Below, piece after piece: positions 32,060 to 41,209 of a stretch of DNA of 64,000 bases. The notes beneath the pieces are model-generated. The model saw only the letters and a program-made list of their open reading frames with translations. It was not told the origin of the DNA and made no database searches. This DNA comes from Eggerthellaceae bacterium (lineage in GTDB: Bacteria > Actinomycetota > Coriobacteriia > Coriobacteriales > Eggerthellaceae). Where the stretch lies: positions 1 to 64,000 of the forward strand of contig JAFSHA010000026.1 of NCBI GenBank assembly GCA_017440565.1, in the 5' to 3' direction. Position numbers and translations under genes: made by a program. Each line of letters begins with the position of its first letter. Position 1 is the stretch's first letter.

Positions 32060-33457
32060 ATGAGCAACCACATGAGCAACCGCACGAGCAGCCACACGAA
32101 CGCCCGCGCGCGCAATCGCATCGGCCCGCAGGATTTCGAAGCCTGCCTGTATCCGCTCGTCCAGCGCGAAGCGGGCAGCAAAGAGACCGCGAACTTTTGG
32201 GAGGTGCGCATCTCGCACGCAGACGCACGCACTCTCACGCTGCACCTGGCCGCACGCTTCGCCCTCGACGCGCTCGAGCATTTCGGCAACGAAGAGCCCA
32301 CCCTCGGCCCGTCCTTCGTCGAGAGCATCACCGTCATGGCCACACCCGACAAGGCGCTATCCCAGGGCAGGATTACCGCCCAGGCGCAGCGCCTCGACAA
32401 GCAAGCCGTCGACGCCCAGCGCGCCCGTGCGGCCATCCTGGGCAATGCCGTCCTCACCAAACGCGAAATGCACGCCGCGCCCGCCGCACGCATCATCACC
32501 CTCCCGGCACCCGCCAACGCACCCGCCAACGCAAGCGCCTTGCGCGCGAAAGGAGACACCATGGACCTCAAAAACCTCTTCAACGCCCTGCGGCCCGCCG
32601 CGCGCCCTGCGCAAAGCAGCATCGCAAGCAGGCAGATCGACCCCGTCACGCTAATCCAAAGCGTGCTTGACGAAGTGGACGCCAACGCCATGACCTGGCC
32701 AAACGGCCGGGATCTGCCGCATCGCGTCATCGTGCACTTAAGCCAAGCCGACTACGCCTACTACGGCCCGCGCAAGCAGGCAAGCGAGCAGCACATCGCC
32801 CAGGCCATCGGTTCCTACGCGCGCGAGTGCGGCGCCTTGCTCGAATGCGATCCGCACGTCACCATCAAGGTCGACCCGATGCTCTACGGCGCGCAGATGC
32901 GCATCGAGACATCGTTCGCCGAAGCGCCTGGCAGCACGCGCCCCGATGAGGTATCCCATCACGCCAACGCATCTGCAAGCGCGCCTGCGAGCAACTTCGA
33001 ATACCCGCACCCTACAAGGCAGAAACCCGCGCCCTCGCAGCCCGCAGGCGCAAGCAGCCGAAAAACCCCCGAGTACAAGCCGCGCGCAGCATCAATGCGC
33101 ACACCCGTCTGCGGAGCCTACGCCAGCAAGCAAGCCATCGCGCGTCTGTCGGGCACCACCTTCCAGACGGCCGTGCTGCCCGGCGACACCATCGGATGCG
33201 TCCGCTATGACGACAGCCGCCCCGCGCCCAGCATCACCCTCGAAGGCCCCGACTTCGAATTCGTCTCCCACGCCCAGGGTTCTTTCGCCTTTGACGAAGA
33301 CGGTTGGACGTTCACCTCGCTCGGGCGCAACGGCACCAGCGTGCAGCGCAAGGGCACGTGGCTGAAACTCCCCGAAAACGAGCCCTTCCCCCTTGAAGAC
33401 GGCGACTGCATCTCCTTCGCGAAAAGCGCGCCGCTTACCTTCTCCGTCGCAAGCTAG
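32060..33457 (+). CDS. FhaA-like FHA-domain protein
   Basis: A 465-residue protein whose C-terminal 90 residues form an FHA phosphothreonine-binding domain (GDTIGCVRYDDSRP, SLGRNGTSVQRKG, LEDGDCISF). Residues about 190-300 resemble the N-terminal domain of actinobacterial FhaA (DUF3662 type: LPHRVIVHLSQADYAYYG, then CDPHVTIKVDPML), joined by a Pro/Ala/Ser linker. The first 165 residues look like a second, related module. An in-frame ATG at 32561 has AAAGGAG upstream and would start M-D-L-K-N-L-F-N-A-L, like a normal FhaA start, so a shorter 298-residue product may also be made. In mycobacteria FhaA couples kinase signalling to peptidoglycan assembly; the position after the RodA/PBP gene fits that. 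Confidence 0.85.
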   Translation: MSNHMSNRTSSHTNARARNRIGPQDFEACLYPLVQREAGSKETANFWEVRISHADARTLTLHLAARFALDALEHFGNEEPTLGPSFVESITVMATPDKALSQGRITAQAQRLDKQAVDAQRARAAILGNAVLTKREMHAAPAARIITLPAPANAPANASALRAKGDTMDLKNLFNALRPAARPAQSSIASRQIDPVTLIQSVLDEVDANAMTWPNGRDLPHRVIVHLSQADYAYYGPRKQASEQHIAQAIGSYARECGALLECDPHVTIKVDPMLYGAQMRIETSFAEAPGSTRPDEVSHHANASASAPASNFEYPHPTRQKPAPSQPAGASSRKTPEYKPRAASMRTPVCGAYASKQAIARLSGTTFQTAVLPGDTIGCVRYDDSRPAPSITLEGPDFEFVSHAQGSFAFDEDGWTFTSLGRNGTSVQRKGTWLKLPENEPFPLEDGDCISFAKSAPLTFSVAS

Positions 33458-33472
33458 CAGAAAGGAGCGCTC

Positions 33473-34450
33473 ATGTTCATCCGCCTTCTTTCCGCTAAGC
33501 GCAACGCAAACGCCCCGCGCCACCCCGCCGAGGCAATCGATCGCGAGCAAATTCCGCGTACCGCCAGCCCCGCGACAGCGGAAAGCACCCTCACGCTCGC
33601 GGTCGGCATGGCCTCCAAACGCGGCCCGCGCGAGCGAAACGAAGATGCCGCCAGCATCTCGAGCAGCCACGATCTATTCGCCATCGCCGACGGCATCGGC
33701 GGCGCTCCTCTTGGCGACATCATGAGCACCGCCAGCTGCAACGCCGCCGTCAGCGCCTACGAAGAGGGCGCCTCCCTGTTCGAGGCGTTCAACGAAGCGA
33801 ACCTAACCGCCATCGAGCTCAAGCAGCTGCTCTGGACGCACAACGCCCTCACCGAGAATCTCTCGCCCCTGACCACGGCCCACCGCTCCGGCGGCGCCGA
33901 GCGCAAGCTGCGCGAACACGCGGCCCGGCTTGCGCTGCCAACAGCCGGCGCAGGCTCGACCATCCTCTTGGCCGAGCGGAAGGATACGCACCTGAACCTG
34001 GTTTGGGCGGGCGATACCATCGCGCTTCTGCTGCGCGGCAATGCCCTTCGCCTCGCGGCCGCACCCGACAACGTGCAGGGAACCAACGAGCTTGGCAGCG
34101 CGGTGGGATACGAGGCAACCGCAACGCCACGCTTCGCCACCTACGACCTCGAACCGGGTGACCGCATTCTTCTATGCACCGACGGCGTGTGGGGCACCCT
34201 TGACGAAGAACGCCTCTCTGAACTGCTGCGAAGCTCGGATAACGCCCCATGGCTCGCGCAAATCATCACCAAGGAAGCCGCCGACCTAGGGACCGACAAC
34301 GCCACCGCTATCGTTCTTATCGCGGAAAGAGCCGACCCGACGCCTAACGTCGAGTGCGCGGCCGCAGCCGAAGTCGAAGCGCGTCTCGAGACCCTGCCTC
34401 TTCCCGCAGTGCCCTGCACGCCCAACTACCCCACCTTCCGCTGCGCCTGA
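33473..34450 (+). CDS. PP2C-family Ser/Thr phosphatase (PstP-like)
   Basis: A 325-residue metal-dependent phosphatase, presumably reversing the adjacent kinase. All PP2C metal motifs are visible: RGPRERNEDAA, IADGIGGAPLG, LLCTDGVWG and GTDNATAIVLI. A short N-terminal extension of about 40 residues precedes the fold, and no membrane segment is present, in contrast to mycobacterial PstP. AGAAAGGAGCG precedes the ATG. It starts 15 bp after the FhaA-like gene and ends 13 bp before the kinase gene, so the three are one transcription unit. Confidence 0.92.
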   Translation: MFIRLLSAKRNANAPRHPAEAIDREQIPRTASPATAESTLTLAVGMASKRGPRERNEDAASISSSHDLFAIADGIGGAPLGDIMSTASCNAAVSAYEEGASLFEAFNEANLTAIELKQLLWTHNALTENLSPLTTAHRSGGAERKLREHAARLALPTAGAGSTILLAERKDTHLNLVWAGDTIALLLRGNALRLAAAPDNVQGTNELGSAVGYEATATPRFATYDLEPGDRILLCTDGVWGTLDEERLSELLRSSDNAPWLAQIITKEAADLGTDNATAIVLIAERADPTPNVECAAAAEVEARLETLPLPAVPCTPNYPTFRCA

Positions 34451-34463
34451 AAGCGAGTCGACC

Positions 34464-35810
34464 ATGAGCATCCCGCTTACCCCCTCCCCCGCAATCCTTT
34501 CGCCCACGCGCCCGGGCCCCACCCTCGCTTTCGCGCCCGATCGTGCGCCCTCTCCGCGCGCCTGCTTCATCGCAGGCAAAGCCACCGCGCACTGCCCCTT
34601 CGACACGCCGCTTGACATCATGCCCGCCGATGCCGAGGAAGGTGGCTTGGCGAAGCTGTTCACCGCGCGCCTTGCAAGCGGGCAGACCATCGCCGTCAAG
34701 CGCTTCCATGCCACGCGTGAGCTTGACGGTCCTCTCTTCGAGCAGCATCTCCAAGCCGCCGCCGACGAGTTCGACCGCATGGTCGACCTTGACGGTGCCG
34801 ACGGCCATGCGCCGCGCGCCTTCGCGCTGGGTAGTTGCTTCGACGAAAGCGGCCACGAGCATCCGGCTATCGCCATGACCTACATCGAGGGCTTCACGCT
34901 CGAATACGCCCTGCGCGCAAGCCTGCTTTCCGCGAGCCTGCGCACTCGTGACAAGACGCAGGCCATCCTCTCGGTCGGCCTCCACGTTGCGCGCGCCCTG
35001 AAGGCCTGCGGCGCATGCGCACACCGCGACCTCAACCCGCGCAACGTCATGCTGGTCATGAACCCCCGTGGCGAAATAGACCGCGCGGTCATCATCGATT
35101 TCGGACAGTCCGTCGAAGCGGCAAGCCCGCTGGTCACGCCGAGCGCGCGCCCGCACCGCCTAGCCACCATCAGCTTCGGCGCACCCGAAATCTACGGCGG
35201 TCCCTTCTACGCCTGCCGCAACGAAGCGGCCGTCGACGTGTACTCGTTCGGCGCCCTGCTCCACTATCTGCGCACGCGCACCATCCCCTTCCTGGATCTT
35301 TCGGCCCTTGACGCATCGCGCGCCGACCATGCGCAGAAAATCGTCGCGGCCAAGCGCACTCCGCTTGACACCGCGGCCCTGCTGGGACCCTCGCTGCGCC
35401 CCATCGAGCGAAAACTAGCCGATCTCGTGGCCGCCTGCACCGCATTCAACCCCAGCGCGCGCCCCGGCATCGACGCCATCATCGCGCAGCTTTCCGAGCT
35501 CACCGGAGAAACCGCTCGTGCCGAAGGCACCCCCGCGCAGGAACATCAAACGCCCGAGCAGCTGCTCAAGCAGGCGGAAAACCACTTCTACGGACATGCC
35601 GGGCTCACGCGCTCGAGACGCCTTGCCCGCGAAAGCCTCGAGCGCGCCGCGGAAGCCGGCAACCCCACCGCCCAGTTCAAACTGGGAAAGAGCCTCGCGC
35701 TCGGACAGCACGAGCGCGTTGATGCCGCCAAAGCACGCTTCTGGCTGGAGGCGGCGGCCGCAGCAGGCCATCCCGGCGCGGCCGTCACCCTACGCGCACT
35801 CGCCCTCTGA
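34464..35810 (+). CDS. Ser/Thr protein kinase with Sel1-like tail
   Basis: A 448-residue Hanks-type kinase. The ATP-anchoring Lys is in TIAVKRFH (about 77), the catalytic loop is HRDLNPRNVML (about 188-198), the metal motif IIDFGQ (about 211-216), and the APE motif appears in SFGAPEIYGG. The catalytic loop has Asn-Pro-Arg-Asn rather than Lys-Pro-Glu-Asn. The last 75 residues contain a Sel1/TPR-like repeat (RLARESLERAAEAGNPTAQFKLGKSLALG). It has no membrane segment or PASTA repeat, unlike PknB, so it must sense something other than muropeptides or act through partners. Confidence 0.88.
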   Translation: MSIPLTPSPAILSPTRPGPTLAFAPDRAPSPRACFIAGKATAHCPFDTPLDIMPADAEEGGLAKLFTARLASGQTIAVKRFHATRELDGPLFEQHLQAAADEFDRMVDLDGADGHAPRAFALGSCFDESGHEHPAIAMTYIEGFTLEYALRASLLSASLRTRDKTQAILSVGLHVARALKACGACAHRDLNPRNVMLVMNPRGEIDRAVIIDFGQSVEAASPLVTPSARPHRLATISFGAPEIYGGPFYACRNEAAVDVYSFGALLHYLRTRTIPFLDLSALDASRADHAQKIVAAKRTPLDTAALLGPSLRPIERKLADLVAACTAFNPSARPGIDAIIAQLSELTGETARAEGTPAQEHQTPEQLLKQAENHFYGHAGLTRSRRLARESLERAAEAGNPTAQFKLGKSLALGQHERVDAAKARFWLEAAAAAGHPGAAVTLRALAL

Positions 35811-35838
35811 TATAGTGTGACGGGAACAAGCGGCGGCA

Positions 35839-35867
35839 TGTGACAAAGGGGCGGGTCGTTTGTCACA
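35839..35867. repeat. TGACAAA...TTTGTCA palindromic repeat, copy 2
   Basis: TGTGACAAA, 11 bp, TTTGTCACA, immediately upstream of the coiled-coil FHA gene; the copy at 28965-28990 differs by one base in the core. Confidence 0.75.
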
Positions 35868-35882
35868 CTGGGAGGCGAAGCG

Positions 35883-37697
35883 ATGCTCGAGCAGAAGCAG
35901 AAGAAGATCATGAGCGGTCAGGAGCTGACGAACCGCCTGGCCTTCCTTGTCGCGGCCATCGAGGCGTGCTCCGTCCACCTGTGCGGCGAGGAAGCGCGCA
36001 AGGGCCGCGCCGTGCTTTTGTTCTTGCCAAGCAAGCCCAAGGACAGCGACGCGCGCCTGTACAACAACATGGTCTTCCACCGCTATTACCGCGAAAAGCT
36101 GGCCGACGCACGCGAGGTCGAGGAGCGAGCGCGGGTGCGCAGAGCCGAAACCGTACAGCTTATTGAGGGTAAACTTGCGGAAACGTCCAGGGCGAAGGAG
36201 GCCCTCTCGCTGGCAAAGCAGGCCTATTTCGACGAGGGCGGAAGCGCGGGCGAAAGCAGCGAGGCCGCCGTAACCGCAGCCGAGGCGCACCTTGACGCCC
36301 TTGAAGCCGAGTTGGCGCAGCTGCGCGCGGCGCAACAGCGCGCCCAAGCCAGCCTTAAGGCGGCAAGCGCTCGCGTGAATGCCGCCACGTCGAAGCTTGT
36401 CGAGCTCGACAACGAGCGGGCGGGCAAGAAGCTTTCCGCGTTCTGCGAGCTGGCCTGCACCATACGCGCCGAACATGGCCTCGCAGAATGCTCCCTCGAT
36501 CCGCATGACCCCCGCGCCTTCGACGACGTCATCGGCTTAGGCGCACCGTGTGCCGAAGCCGACAACACGTTCGTGTCACGCGCGGCTACCGACGATTCAA
36601 ACGCCTCCATCCTCAACCACTTCATCATCTGCAACCAGGTGGTGGCGCCAGCGTTTGCCGCCGAGGGCATCTGCGCCTGTCGCGATAGCTTCATCCGCGA
36701 CACCGATCCCTCCTTCGCCTCCGAGATTATCGCCGCGGCGCGCTCCCGCATTGGCAAGCTCATCGCCCCACCCGAACTGGCCTGCGGAGACTACCCCACC
36801 CGTCAAAGCGTCGAAGCGCTTACGCAAGCGCTTCTCGGAAAAGGCGCTCCCGCCCTCAGGCCGGCCGAGATCAACATCGTGTACCAGATCGCGTCGAGCA
36901 ATGCCTTTCCCGTCATGGTGGAAGAGCAGCTCAAGATCGGCCTGCTCGAAGGCCTAGCTCGCTTCGGCGGCCATGACGCCCAAGGCGAATTCACCCGCAA
37001 GCTGAACGTGCTTTCCTACAACGAGCAGCTTGCCCGCGAGGCGCATGCGCGCGCCCTCGAGGGCGCAGGCGAAAACGCGACGATGCGCTACATCGAGCTT
37101 TTGGCCGCGCGTGCCGAGATCCTAAGCTTCATGCTTTCCTGCGCGCTTTTAGGCACAGAAGGGGTCGACGCCTTCGAGGTGAACATGACCCGCCTGCAAA
37201 ACATCGTCACCAAAGCACCCGCCCTCTCGCGCCGTCGGGCAAACGAAGGCGCCGCACAAGCACGTGCGGTGCTCATCGAGCAGATTCCCAACGTCGAAGG
37301 CGGCGTTTCGCTGGGCCGCACATGGAATCTGGACCAGACGCGGCCGACGCTTGTGGGCCGTGCCCCCTACGACACCGCCCTCGATCATATCGTGGTGCCC
37401 GCCGGATGCGCCCCCGCGCCCGGCTTCGTCGATTTCGCCTCCGCGGTAAGCCGCGCGCACGCCCTCGTGGAGTTCGATGGGGAAAGGTGGATGGTAAGCG
37501 ATGCAGGATCAGCCTACGGAACGGCCGTGATAGGGCCGGCCGACGGCCGCGCAACCGGAAGGATGCTCGTCGATGACGAGCGCTGTCCTTTGCGAAGCGG
37601 CGATGTGCTGGCGCTTTCGCCCATCGAGCTTGAGGACGGAAGCGTGACATGCGACTTGCACTTCGGCTTCTCCTACCGCTTCGAGGTCACGGGCTAG
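35883..37697 (+). CDS. Coiled-coil protein with C-terminal FHA domain
   Basis: A 604-residue cytosolic protein. Residues about 60-185 are heptad-rich coiled coil (LADAREVEERARVRRAETVQ and onward). The middle 300 residues are mostly helical and not recognised. The C-terminal 110 residues form an FHA domain (VGRAPYDTALDHIVVP, SRAHALVEFDGERWMVSDAG, SAYGTAV), with Ser-Arg and Ser-Ala-Tyr-Gly at the usual binding positions. The start at 35883 has GGGAGGCG upstream. It is the last gene of the operon; its stop codon overlaps the stop codon of the convergent kinase gene in CTAG (37694-37697). Confidence 0.8.
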   Translation: MLEQKQKKIMSGQELTNRLAFLVAAIEACSVHLCGEEARKGRAVLLFLPSKPKDSDARLYNNMVFHRYYREKLADAREVEERARVRRAETVQLIEGKLAETSRAKEALSLAKQAYFDEGGSAGESSEAAVTAAEAHLDALEAELAQLRAAQQRAQASLKAASARVNAATSKLVELDNERAGKKLSAFCELACTIRAEHGLAECSLDPHDPRAFDDVIGLGAPCAEADNTFVSRAATDDSNASILNHFIICNQVVAPAFAAEGICACRDSFIRDTDPSFASEIIAAARSRIGKLIAPPELACGDYPTRQSVEALTQALLGKGAPALRPAEINIVYQIASSNAFPVMVEEQLKIGLLEGLARFGGHDAQGEFTRKLNVLSYNEQLAREAHARALEGAGENATMRYIELLAARAEILSFMLSCALLGTEGVDAFEVNMTRLQNIVTKAPALSRRRANEGAAQARAVLIEQIPNVEGGVSLGRTWNLDQTRPTLVGRAPYDTALDHIVVPAGCAPAPGFVDFASAVSRAHALVEFDGERWMVSDAGSAYGTAVIGPADGRATGRMLVDDERCPLRSGDVLALSPIELEDGSVTCDLHFGFSYRFEVTG

Positions 37698-39118
37698 CAC
37701 GCATCGGCACCGCCGCCGTCGCTTGCGCCAGCCACAGCATCCAGTGCATCCTCGAGCCAGCCCCAAGCGTTCGACGCGAGGTCGAAAACCCCCTCAACCA
37801 AGGCATCTGCCAACTCGGCTGCCTTCGAAAGAGCCACTTCCACCTGCGGTGATGCCGATTCCCAAGCATCTTGCGCGGCACTTGCCGCACCCTGAGCGAA
37901 CTCAGCCGCATCGCAGGCGAGCCTCCACGCGCCCTCGGTGAATCCCTGCACCTGACCGCACGCAGCATCCGCGGCAAGGCGCGCCTCATGCCACGCACCG
38001 TCGAGAGCAGCGGTTGCGCCTTGCGCGAACCCGGCTGCCTCTTGCGCAAACCCAGCCAATTCGGGCATGCAGGCGCAGCAGGCGAAGGCCATCACCGAAG
38101 CCCCGGCCGCAAAGCCCAGCCCGCCCACAACGCGCCGCACGCTCAAACCCGAAGGCGCCACCTCAAGCGCCGACCTCTCTTCCGCAACCGCCACGCGAAC
38201 CTGCCCGCACACGGGGCACGTCTCGAACGCCTGTCGTTCAAGGCCGCTCAAGCAGGCAGCGTAGTCCGCCGCGTTCGGAATGAGTTCGTAGGGCCCCTCG
38301 AAGGTTCGTCGAAACAGATTCCCCAGTTCTCGCCCAAATGCATCGGGTCCGCAGCAACGCCTTTCATTCGCAAAGCCGAAACGACAAGCAGTCGCATTGC
38401 GGGCACGCATTTCAGCGGGAGACACGTCCGCGGCATATTCGTCAAGCGGATGCGCATCGAACAGCAGGCGAAAAACCTCCACCGCGACCAGGAAGTCGTC
38501 GCTTCTCGACGTGAGCACCACCTCACCCATACGGCCCGCCAGCATCTCGGGAGACTTCTCGCGGCTTTCCGTGGTGGGGTAGATGCAGCCCGTCGCCTCA
38601 TCAGCCACCTGGGCAGAATCGATGTCGACAAGCGCCAAGCGGTCATGCGCTTCGTCGTACATGAAATTCGAGAGGCTCACATCACCCAGCACGACGCCGT
38701 GCGCATGGAGCGCAGACACCAGTTCGCAGGCACGCCGCGCCTGGCGAACCTTCACTGCAGGCGCAATCGCGCCATCGGCCTTCACCGCATCAAGCGGCCT
38801 TCCCTCCATCGCCCGCATCGCAAAGCCGATCCACCGGCCTTCCTCATAGGCCGAGGTCACAGGCCACGCCACCGCGCAACCAGCAGGCAAGGTCTTTCCT
38901 TGCGCGGCCCCGCGCCCCATGCGCTCAAGGCACGCCACCTTCCGCTGTCGCCCCTCGGTGCGCCAACGCCCCTCGACCTGCTTCAGCACCAGCTTCTTCT
39001 TTGCCTGCGGCATCTCGGGAGGCGCCAGCATCACGGGAAGGACCTTTCCGCGTCCGCCCTTCCCCAGCGTATCGTCGCTAACGCCCATAGGGCCGAAATC
39101 CGTGTCGAAATACCTCAT
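37694..39118 (-). CDS. Atypical Ser/Thr kinase of a TerY-type triad, membrane-anchored
   Basis: A 474-residue protein with a divergent kinase domain. The Lys motif is KLVLKQVEGRW, the catalytic loop reads GVVLGDVSLSNFMY (Gly-Asp where most kinases have Arg-Asp, Asn retained), and the metal motif is LVDIDSAQV (DID for DFG). This pattern matches the YegI-like kinases that accompany TerY VWA and PP2C proteins. A CPVCG pair at about residue 300 may be half a zinc ribbon. It is followed by a membrane segment (about 335-355) and a 120-residue Ala-rich amphipathic tail. It is the third gene after VWA and PP2C. Confidence 0.82.
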   Translation of the reverse strand: MRYFDTDFGPMGVSDDTLGKGGRGKVLPVMLAPPEMPQAKKKLVLKQVEGRWRTEGRQRKVACLERMGRGAAQGKTLPAGCAVAWPVTSAYEEGRWIGFAMRAMEGRPLDAVKADGAIAPAVKVRQARRACELVSALHAHGVVLGDVSLSNFMYDEAHDRLALVDIDSAQVADEATGCIYPTTESREKSPEMLAGRMGEVVLTSRSDDFLVAVEVFRLLFDAHPLDEYAADVSPAEMRARNATACRFGFANERRCCGPDAFGRELGNLFRRTFEGPYELIPNAADYAACLSGLERQAFETCPVCGQVRVAVAEERSALEVAPSGLSVRRVVGGLGFAAGASVMAFACCACMPELAGFAQEAAGFAQGATAALDGAWHEARLAADAACGQVQGFTEGAWRLACDAAEFAQGAASAAQDAWESASPQVEVALSKAAELADALVEGVFDLASNAWGWLEDALDAVAGASDGGGADAC

Positions 39119-39151
39119 GCCTTGCCCCTTCCACGACCGCGCGCTTGCACG

Positions 39152-39931
39152 CTACGCCGAGACCAGCACAAGCGTGCGGTCGTCAGTCACGTCATCCATG
39201 AGCCAGCCCAGGTCATCCTCCGAGGGCCTTGCGCTCGAAAGCGCGTTGTCCAGCACTATGCGCAACTGTTCGCCGCCCAGGCGAGCAGGCTTTCTCAGCA
39301 AGCCTTTCACCAGCTTGCGCACACGACGACCTCGAATCGACGTCGCCTCCGGAAGCCTTCCACCAGGGCACAGCCGCTCGAACAGGCCGTCGGTACACAC
39401 GAAAAACGCCAGCACGTTCTCGCACGAGCCGAACAGCCAGTCGCCGCAACTGTGCAGCGGCGTGGTCTGCCCCGGACGCGCACCCCTCGCCGCCTTCGTG
39501 AGCAGGCGCACCTTTCCGCCGCGCGTGAGGGCCACGATGCCGCCGTCGCCGCAGAAGCCATACTCGAGCCGCCCCGAGCGAGCGTCGAAGCCGGCGCACA
39601 TGAACGTGGTCAGCATGTCGCGCGTGTCCCATCCGCCACGATCTGCCGCACCGATAAGCGAGTTGTAGGCAATGGGGAAAGCGGCGCGCACGGCAAACCC
39701 CAGGGAAGGAGCGCGCAGCGCCTCGTTGGGCACATACGTCCAGGGAACCAGTGCAGCCGCGGCTTCAACTGCAGCACGAGCCGCCTCGCCGCCGCGGGCG
39801 GCGCTGCCCATGCCGTCGGCTACGAACACGAAGGCGACGTCCCCATGGGCAGCCACCGCCTGTGCGTCCTCGTTTCCGCGCCCCGCCAACACATGCGAGG
39901 TTCCCGCCTCGCTGAACTGGTACGTCAGCAT
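39152..39931 (-). CDS. PP2C-family phosphatase of the TerY-type triad
   Basis: A 259-residue PP2C phosphatase with intact metal motifs: GRGNEDAQA, FVADGMGSAARGG, FCGDGGIVAL, VCTDGLFERL and a final DDRTLVLVSA. The start at 39931 is 8 bp after the VWA stop; the frame that continues upstream would overlap the whole end of the VWA gene and is rejected. Its likely partners are the VWA protein before it and the kinase 33 bp after it. It is clearly distinct from the PstP-like phosphatase 5 kb away. Confidence 0.88.
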   Translation of the reverse strand: MLTYQFSEAGTSHVLAGRGNEDAQAVAAHGDVAFVFVADGMGSAARGGEAARAAVEAAAALVPWTYVPNEALRAPSLGFAVRAAFPIAYNSLIGAADRGGWDTRDMLTTFMCAGFDARSGRLEYGFCGDGGIVALTRGGKVRLLTKAARGARPGQTTPLHSCGDWLFGSCENVLAFFVCTDGLFERLCPGGRLPEATSIRGRRVRKLVKGLLRKPARLGGEQLRIVLDNALSSARPSEDDLGWLMDDVTDDRTLVLVSA

Positions 39932-39939
39932 TATGTCCC

Positions 39940-40908
39940 CTATCTCACCACGCGAAACTTCGTCGCGTCGAACACCAGCGCATCGGCGTAGCTCGGCAGG
40001 CGCGATGCTTCCTCCTCCGACCCCACCACAAACGGCGTGCCCGTCGAGGAGGAGCTCGCACGGCCCACCAAGCTGCATACGGCCTCCCAGCACTGACGGC
40101 TTCTGTAGTCGTCGCCGGTGTAGCGCACGGCGCGCGGCGACTCGAAGCACGTTCCGTCGGGCAGTTTCTCGATCGCAGGCGGGCCTACCTGACGCAGCGT
40201 CGCGTCATCCACATCCCCCATGCCGATGACGAACGTCGACGTCGAGCGCGTTTCGTTGCGTTCGCGAATCTCGTCAACCAACAGCGCCGAGAGCGGCTTG
40301 AGCGATCCCGTCTCGTCGGTGGGCCGACCATCGGTCACCATGAGGACAAGTGATCCGGCACGCGGCGTGCGCGCGGCATCCTGCGCAGCCTTTTCGGCGT
40401 CGATGCGCGCGAAGGCCTCCCACAGGGCGTCTTCCATGCACGTCACGCTGCGGCACTCGAGCGTTGGCAAGCTGGCGCGGGCGGCTAGCTCGTGAGCGGG
40501 CGCGAACCCGAGAACTTCCTCCGTCGTGTCAGAGAAGGCGAACAGGGCGAAGTTGTACAGTATCTCGTTGCTTTGCGACTGATCGCGCAAGGTGTTCAGA
40601 ATGCAGCGCAACCCCTCGCCCGACACATGGTCAAGCGCTTCTTGCCCCAACGAATACGACACGTCAACCAGCATCAGCACGTTGGAAACCGGCTTCGAGG
40701 GCCTCGCCTGGGCGGCCACACCATCCAGGCGCGCATGTGCGCTTGTCCCCGTAGCCCCCGCAAGGGAAGACCCCGTAGGTGCAGATCCTGCGAGCGCAGC
40801 GCTCTTTGCGCTAAGGCCGCTGCGCCTGCCGCGCGCGCCTTGATTGTCACGCGCGTTTTGCGTGCTTCGAATCCCCTGATCACCCAGCAGTTTTCCCAAC
40901 CAGCCCAT
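39940..40908 (-). CDS. TerY-like VWA-domain protein
   Basis: A 322-residue cytosolic von Willebrand A protein. The metal-dependent adhesion motif is complete: MLVDVSYSLG (D-x-S-x-S) and MVTDGRPTDE, with a Thr in SVTCMEDAL. The N-terminus MGWLGKLLGDQG is short and amphipathic. The last 80 residues (KFRVVR end) lie beyond the VWA fold. GGGAGG precedes the ATG at 40908. Gene order VWA - PP2C - kinase is that of the TerY-P triads described in tellurite-resistance/stress systems; no TerD, TerC or TerZ gene is present nearby. Confidence 0.88.
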   Translation of the reverse strand: MGWLGKLLGDQGIRSTQNARDNQGARGRRSGLSAKSAALAGSAPTGSSLAGATGTSAHARLDGVAAQARPSKPVSNVLMLVDVSYSLGQEALDHVSGEGLRCILNTLRDQSQSNEILYNFALFAFSDTTEEVLGFAPAHELAARASLPTLECRSVTCMEDALWEAFARIDAEKAAQDAARTPRAGSLVLMVTDGRPTDETGSLKPLSALLVDEIRERNETRSTSTFVIGMGDVDDATLRQVGPPAIEKLPDGTCFESPRAVRYTGDDYRSRQCWEAVCSLVGRASSSSTGTPFVVGSEEEASRLPSYADALVFDATKFRVVR

Positions 40909-41209
40909 GAAGCCTCCCTTCCTCAAGCGTCCGCGAACGCCGCCTTCAGCAAGCGCCGCGAACGCCGCCTTCCAACTGACGCCCGCGGACGCCGCCTTCT
41001 AACTGGCCTCATGCTACGAACCGCCCGCCTCCCCTTTTGCGCAAAACCTGCGCGCTCGGCCGCTTCGCCCCGCAACTCGCCTTAGCAAGACAGGAAACGC
41101 CAGCGAACAGGCTCTCAAGACGACGCGCACAACCGCGCCTTCCGGGCACTGCCCTATGATGACGTGCTATATTGATGCGGAGAAAACGAAGGGCGCGGAA
41201 GGAGGGGCC
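40909..41209. other. Divergent promoter region between the TerY triad and the kinase gene
   Basis: A three-fold phrase (GCGAACGCCGCCTTCA, GCGAACGCCGCCTTCC, GCGGACGCCGCCTTCT) occurs at about 40932-41002. TATATT at 41168-41173 could be the -10 box for the plus-strand kinase; no convincing -35 was seen. Confidence 0.5.

Noticed and set aside
37871-39991. 706-codon plus-strand frame
   Set aside because: It is antisense to the TerY-triad kinase and PP2C genes, crosses their boundary, has no domain pattern, and has a composition typical of a shadow frame.
39932-40150. Longer N-terminus for the triad PP2C
   Set aside because: It would overlap the end of the VWA gene, while a start at 39931 begins the PP2C fold right after the VWA stop.
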